Assembly (NCBI GenBank): GCA_015062635.1
Contig: SUUF01000037.1
Span: 1-17,563, forward strand
Direction: 5' to 3'
Length of the DNA: 17,563 bases
DNA from: Coriobacteriaceae bacterium
GTDB taxonomy: Bacteria > Actinomycetota > Coriobacteriia > Coriobacteriales > Eggerthellaceae
Both the position numbers and the translations under genes were made by a program. Below are positions 13,907 through 17,563 of the stretch, in pieces. The notes below the pieces were generated by a model. The model saw only the letters and a list, made by a program, of their open reading frames with translations, ran no database searches and had not been told where the DNA came from. How positions within the stretch are numbered: the first letter of the stretch is position 1; every line of letters begins with the position of its first letter.

Positions 13907-14539
13907 TTATGCGTTGCCGCCGAACGGGCCGGCGGCGCGTCCGTGTTGGGTTGCCGGGCCCCACGACTCGATGTTGCGAAACTCCACGCTGCCGTTGGGA
14001 AACGCGACGTCCATGCGGTATCCGCCGCAGTTGCCGGTGAGCCAATCGTAATAGTCGCGCCGCGTGTCTGCCATGCGATAGAGGGAGGCCATCATCGTGC
14101 CGCCATGCGCGACGAGAATCGCCCGGCGCTCGTCCTGTTCGCGCAGTGCATGGCAAAATGCGGTCATGGCGGCGCAGATGCGTTCGATGAATTCCGCGCG
14201 CGATTCGCCGTTGGGGCAGGTTCCCTCGCAATTGCCCGCCACCCAGGCGCGATATGCGTCGTCATCGGCCATTTCGTCGGCGGTGCGGCCGGCGAACGTC
14301 CCGAAGTCCATTTCCTGAACGCCGGGGACGACGACTTGGCGCGCGTTCGGGAACATGATGGCCGCCGTCTGTTGGGAACGGGTCATGGACGATACGTAGA
14401 CAAGCTCCTCATCGGGATGAACGCCCGCTTCCCGTGCCTGCCGCCGCCCCCGTTCGCTGAGCGGTTGGTCGAGGGCGCCCACATAGCGCCGCTCGGCGTT
14501 GCCCGGCGTTTCGCCGTGTCGTATCAGCACGAGTTCCAC
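13907..14539 (-). CDS. Histidine phosphatase superfamily protein (phosphoglycerate mutase-like)
   Basis: A soluble enzyme of 210 residues. The RHG motif at residues 7-9 holds the catalytic His8 that is phosphorylated during catalysis, and a second His occurs in ILVAHGGTM. LDQPLSERGRRQA follows the pattern of CobC/GpmB-type members, and EMDFGTFAGRTADEM is the usual middle block. Substrates in this family range from sugar phosphates to alpha-ribazole phosphate and cannot be told here. GTG 14539 is preferred because GGAGG (14549-14545) is spaced 5 nt from it and VELVLIRHGET is the normal start of the fold. ATG 14551 and 14569 are in-frame alternatives without good sites. It is transcribed toward the dlt operon but separated by about 150 bp. 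Confidence 0.85.
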   Translation of the reverse strand: MELVLIRHGETPGNAERRYVGALDQPLSERGRRQAREAGVHPDEELVYVSSMTRSQQTAAIMFPNARQVVVPGVQEMDFGTFAGRTADEMADDDAYRAWVAGNCEGTCPNGESRAEFIERICAAMTAFCHALREQDERRAILVAHGGTMMASLYRMADTRRDYYDWLTGNCGGYRMDVAFPNGSVEFRNIESWGPATQHGRAAGPFGGNA

Positions 14540-14759
14540 CGTATCCTCCATTTCGCGTTCCGTCGCCATGCGGTATGCGTTTGCGCGAGCGCATGCCGGT
14601 AACGTGCGGTGCCGTCGGTATCCCATCAGGGTACTGCATGCATCATGCATATCGGAATGCGATGCGGTGTTTCCCCGCGGTTTCGCCATGGAGGCGGGCG
14701 GAGTTCGTGGTAGGTTATGTGCTCGATGCGGTTGGAGTGGCGGCAAGGAGGAAGCGCGC

Positions 14760-15680
14760 ATGGCCGAACGCCTTATCGACTTTGCGGAATACAAGCTGAA
14801 GCAGCGAGATCATCTGGTGCGGGGAATCGCCGCCGATGGGATGATCCGCGCATTTGCGCTCGATGGGCGCGAGACCGTGCAAGCTGCCCGCGATGCGCAT
14901 CATACGAGCCCGGTGGCCACGGCGGCGCTCGGGCGCTTGATGATGGGCGCGCAGATGATGGGCGCGATGATGAAGAACCCCGAGGAGCTTGTGACGCTGA
15001 CGGTGCGTGGCGACGGCCCGCTGGGCGGCCTGACGGTGACGGCTGATGCTTTGGGGCATGTGAAGGGCTTTGCGAACCATCCGAATGTCTGGCTTCCGCT
15101 GAATGGACGCGGCAAGCTCGATGTGGGCGGTGCCGTGGGGGCGGGAACGCTTTCCGTGGTGCATGACCTGCCCCATATGGAGCCCTATGTGAGCCAGGTG
15201 GAGCTGGTTTCGGGTGAAATCGGCGACGACCTGGCGCAATACTTCGTGATGAGCGACCAGATTCCGACCTCGGTGGGCGTGGGCGTGCTCGTCGACCGCG
15301 ATTTGACCGTGCGGCAGGCCGGCGGGTTCATCATCCAGCTCATGCCGGGGCACTACGAATACCTGGTGGACGAGCTCGAGGAGAACTTGTCGGGCGTGAG
15401 CTCGGTGACCCAGCTGCTCGAGGACGGCATGGGGCCGGTCGACATGCTGCAGCAGGTGCTGCGCGGCATGGATTTCGAGGTGCTGGAAACGCGCCCCGTG
15501 AGTTTTTACTGCGGGTGCAACACCGAGCGGGCAGGCCGCGTGATGCTGGCGCTCGGCGCCGCCGAACTCGAGGAGATGATCCGCACTGGCGAGACGGCCG
15601 AGGCCTATTGCCATTTCTGCGGCCGTCGGCATCGCTTTTCCCCCGAAGAATTGCAAGCGCTTCTCGACGCGGCCCGCTAA
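14760..15680 (+). CDS. hslO: Hsp33 redox-regulated chaperone
   Basis: A cytoplasmic holdase activated by oxidation and heat. At 306 residues it is the usual size (about 290-300). The C-terminal redox switch is intact: Cys251 and Cys253 (YCGCN) with Cys284 and Cys287 (CHFCGRRH), the four zinc ligands. N-terminal family features include GMIRAFALDGRETVQAARDAH and the MMGAQMMGAMMKNPEELVTL block. AAGGAGGA (14745-14752) is spaced 7 nt from the ATG. It is divergent from the histidine phosphatase; the gap between (14540-14759) shows ATGCAT repeats but no convincing promoter. An oxidative-stress chaperone fits an anaerobe that meets oxygen. Confidence 0.95.
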   Translation: MAERLIDFAEYKLKQRDHLVRGIAADGMIRAFALDGRETVQAARDAHHTSPVATAALGRLMMGAQMMGAMMKNPEELVTLTVRGDGPLGGLTVTADALGHVKGFANHPNVWLPLNGRGKLDVGGAVGAGTLSVVHDLPHMEPYVSQVELVSGEIGDDLAQYFVMSDQIPTSVGVGVLVDRDLTVRQAGGFIIQLMPGHYEYLVDELEENLSGVSSVTQLLEDGMGPVDMLQQVLRGMDFEVLETRPVSFYCGCNTERAGRVMLALGAAELEEMIRTGETAEAYCHFCGRRHRFSPEELQALLDAAR

Positions 15681-15780
15681 TTCCCCGCCTGCCTCATTTC
15701 GGTTTGGTGAAACCCGCGTGCCATTCCGGGGATATCCGATAAGCTGGTAAGCGGCGAAAACGAGCGAACGGAGGGATGCC

Positions 15781-16602
15781 ATGGGATACACGATCGGACT
15801 TGCGCAAAGCGGGTATCCGGCCGATGGCGATGTGCTTGCGCAGGCGCGCTCCTATGCCGATCGGGCTGCGGCGGCGGGATGCCAGCTGGCGGTGTTCCCC
15901 GAGAATTTCATGTGGCCGCACAAGTTGAAGCTCGACGAGCTGGTGGCGATGGCCGAGCCGGTCGACGGTCCCTTCGCGCAAGGCGTGGCCGAAATCATGC
16001 GTGCGCACGGCTTGTGGGCGGTATTCACGATGAACGAGCGTAACGGCGAAGGCGGCCTGCCGTACAACACCGCCGTGGTGGTGAACGACGCAGGCCAGCT
16101 GGTGGCGAGCTATCGGAAGTGCCATCTATACGATGCCCTGGGCGTGCGCGAGTCGGACCGCCTGACGGCGGGCTCGCAGTTGCCCGCGCCGGTCGTCACG
16201 CCGTTCTGCACGATTGGCCTGCAGATATGCTATGACTTGCGCTTTCCCGAGCCCGCTCGTTCCGCGGCGCTTGCGGGATGCGATTTGCTCGTGTATCCCG
16301 CGGCGTGGCATGTGGGGCGCTGCAAGCCCGAGCAATGGGAGACGCTCCTGTGCGCCCGGGCCATCGAGAACGAGCTGTTCGTCGCCGGAGCCGGACGGTC
16401 GGGACGGGGCTTTGTCGGCCGCAGCTTGGTGGCCGACCCGATGGGGCGCGTGCTGGCGAAAGGCGCTCCCGGGACCGAGGCCGAGGGCAGGGACTCGCTG
16501 GTCGTGTGCGAGATCGATCGCGAGACGATGGATGAGACGCGCAAGAACATGCCGATACTCGAGCATCGGCTCCCCGAGCTCTATTCGTCCCTGACGCGGT
16601 AA
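15781..16602 (+). CDS. Carbon-nitrogen hydrolase (nitrilase superfamily, Nit/omega-amidase-like)
   Basis: A 273-residue soluble enzyme with the Glu-Lys-Cys triad of the nitrilase fold: Glu41 (VFPEN), Lys113 (SYRKCHLYDA) and Cys150 (QICYDLRFPE). The length and the RKCHLYDA and CYDLRFPE blocks are closest to the Nit/omega-amidase branch, which hydrolyses alpha-ketoglutaramate-type amides or deaminated glutathione. Aliphatic amidase activity is an alternative. A strong GGAGG site lies 6 nt before the ATG. It is 100 bp downstream of hslO in the same direction with no terminator seen between, so co-transcription is possible. Confidence 0.88.
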   Translation: MGYTIGLAQSGYPADGDVLAQARSYADRAAAAGCQLAVFPENFMWPHKLKLDELVAMAEPVDGPFAQGVAEIMRAHGLWAVFTMNERNGEGGLPYNTAVVVNDAGQLVASYRKCHLYDALGVRESDRLTAGSQLPAPVVTPFCTIGLQICYDLRFPEPARSAALAGCDLLVYPAAWHVGRCKPEQWETLLCARAIENELFVAGAGRSGRGFVGRSLVADPMGRVLAKGAPGTEAEGRDSLVVCEIDRETMDETRKNMPILEHRLPELYSSLTR

Positions 16603-16664
16603 TACCCTGCGGGAATACCGCGATGCGGGTTGCCTGAGGCGCGGTTTGGTGCAGTCGGTGGCTG

Positions 16665-17453
16665 TTACGCGTCGAGTTCGGCCAGTATCTGCCTGAACAC
16701 GTCATCCGCGGTGCGCGCCGTGCGTTTGGCGTGCGCCTTTGCCTGGGCGCTGCCGTGCTCCATGGCCACCGAATCGCCGGCGAAATCGAGCATCTCGATG
16801 TCGTTGTCGGCATCGCCGAGGGCGAGGCAGTCTGCCGGGTCGATGCCCAGATGCGTGCAGAGCGCTTTCAGCCCCGTGGCCTTGCTGATGCCGAGCGGCA
16901 TGAGGTCGATCCACGTGATGCCCGACACGGCTACCGTGCAGCGGGAGCCGAAGCGCTGCTGCCAGTATTTCTGCTCGGTTTCCGCATCGGGGTGATACAC
17001 CGCGATTTTCGAATAGGGCTCGGGGATGGCGGTTGCGTCATCGACGAGCACGATCTTGTACTTGATGGCATCGCGCAGCAGCTCGGTGAATTCGGGGGTC
17101 TTCGGCTGCAGATAGGAGACTTCCACTCCCGAGACGAGCGCCTCGCATTCATCGCGCGCCAATATCGCGCATATGATCTCGTCGCCGAGCGCACGCTCCA
17201 TCGTCGCGCGGAAGATGACCTCGTCATCCACGGTGACGATCGTGCCGTTTTCGGCCACGGCGGGCAGTGAATTCGATACCGGCGTGAAGAGCCGACGCAA
17301 GCTGGGGCGCTGCCGCCCGCTTGCGGGCGCGAACACGATGCCCGCTTCCCGCAGGCGCTTGATGAGCTCGATGGTCGATGGGTTCAGCTGCGTTTGCCCC
17401 AACGAGAGGAGCGTGCCATCGACATCGCAGGCTATGAGCCGGGGTACAGGCAT
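16665..17453 (-). CDS. Cof-type HAD-superfamily phosphatase
   Basis: A soluble Mg-dependent phosphatase of 262 residues, the usual size for the Cof (HAD subclass IIB) group that dephosphorylates sugar phosphates, pyridoxal phosphate or flavin mononucleotide. HAD motif I is DVDGTLL with Asp10 and Asp12, motif III Lys191 (GISKATGLKAL), and motif IV GDADND (213-218). The cap region lies between. ATG 17453 starts the protein directly before the first strand; AAGGAAG lies about 10 nt upstream. A longer open frame to 17531 would overlap the divergent neighbour. Substrate unknown. Confidence 0.9.
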   Translation of the reverse strand: MPVPRLIACDVDGTLLSLGQTQLNPSTIELIKRLREAGIVFAPASGRQRPSLRRLFTPVSNSLPAVAENGTIVTVDDEVIFRATMERALGDEIICAILARDECEALVSGVEVSYLQPKTPEFTELLRDAIKYKIVLVDDATAIPEPYSKIAVYHPDAETEQKYWQQRFGSRCTVAVSGITWIDLMPLGISKATGLKALCTHLGIDPADCLALGDADNDIEMLDFAGDSVAMEHGSAQAKAHAKRTARTADDVFRQILAELDA

Positions 17454-17469
17454 TTCGTCCGGTCTTCCT

Positions 17470-17498
17470 TTCCACGTTGGTATCGGTTCGACTAGAAT
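17470..17498 (+). promoter_or_regulatory. Candidate promoter of the aldo/keto reductase-like gene
   Basis: TTCCAC (17470-17475), a 17-nt spacer and TAGAAT (17493-17498, one mismatch from consensus) lie 31 bp before the ATG in the short divergent gap. The -35 is weak. Confidence 0.35.
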
Positions 17499-17529
17499 AC
17501 CGCCGAGGAGACGAAAGAAGGGGGATTCC

Positions 17530-17563
17530 ATGAAGTATCGCGAATTGGGTAATACCGGTTTGC
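17530..17563 (+). CDS. Aldo/keto reductase-like protein, first codons only
   Basis: Eleven codons are present, MKYRELGNTGL, preceded by a purine-rich ribosome site (AAGGGGG) about 6 nt upstream. This opening (MKYRxLGxTGL) is characteristic of aldo/keto reductases, NAD(P)H-dependent enzymes acting on carbonyls. The gene runs off the window, so nothing more can be verified. Confidence 0.65.
   Translation, partial: MKYRELGNTGL

Noticed and set aside
14570..14759. ATGCAT repeats near 14636-14650 as a possible operator between the histidine phosphatase and Hsp33 genes
   Set aside because: Short self-complementary hexamers next to each other are expected by chance at this level, and no promoter elements are placed around them.
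16603..16664. Terminator between the convergent nitrilase-family and HAD genes
   Set aside because: Only a 4-bp GCGG/CCGC hairpin with a 5-nt loop (16609-16621) and a loosely paired CCC/GGG outside it are visible, with no U-tract. Too weak to call.

Overview
The window is about 60% GC or higher by eye. It is gene-dense and has short intergenic gaps, Shine-Dalgarno sites and frequent GTG/TTG starts. Gene content is that of an anaerobic or microaerophilic Gram-positive bacterium: a teichoic-acid D-alanylation (dlt) operon, a lactate permease, a flavoprotein-rubredoxin fusion, and secreted proteins with InlB-type B-repeats. High GC with this content suggests a Coriobacteriia/Eggerthellaceae-like actinobacterium. 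That placement is inference; no rRNA or other marker gene is present.

Layout. (i) 1-169: the 3' end of a crotonase-family gene, meeting the next operon at a bidirectional terminator. (ii) 214-2697, minus strand: proC and a lactate permease gene, 9 bp apart, with a candidate promoter in front of proC. (iii) 2859-3497, minus: upp, with its own terminator. (iv) 3800-5725, plus: a DHA2-type MFS exporter fused to a pair of CBS domains. It has a well-formed promoter whose -35 is overlapped by repeated GTGAAAC(A/T)GTT boxes. (v) 5829-6497, plus: flavin-reductase domain fused to a rubredoxin-like domain. (vi) 6723-7730, plus: secreted CHAP-type cell-wall hydrolase with two B-repeats that share 137 identical base pairs.

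(vii) 7843-13755, minus: the centrepiece, a seven-gene transcription unit. In transcription order it encodes a tiny acidic lipoprotein, DltA, DltB, DltC, DltD, a 60-residue membrane protein ending in the DltX signature FIYNQF, and a membrane-anchored transglutaminase-like protein with an Arg/Tyr-rich cytoplasmic tail. Gaps are 14 bp or less from the lipoprotein to dltB and from dltC to the last gene, 21 bp between dltB and dltC, and two junctions have stop and start (or ribosome-binding site) overlapping. DltA and DltC activate and carry D-alanine, DltB passes it across the membrane, and DltX and DltD hand it to a polymer outside the cell. The lipoprotein and the transglutaminase-like protein are the unexplained members.

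(viii) 13907-17563: single housekeeping genes. These are a histidine phosphatase (minus), Hsp33 (plus), a nitrilase-family hydrolase (plus), a Cof-type HAD phosphatase (minus), and the first codons of an aldo/keto reductase-like gene (plus).

I see no mobile elements, CRISPR arrays, tRNAs or rRNAs. The most noteworthy items are the dlt operon with a 3'-terminal dltX and two uncharacterised envelope proteins, and the MFS-CBS fusion with its repeat-box promoter.
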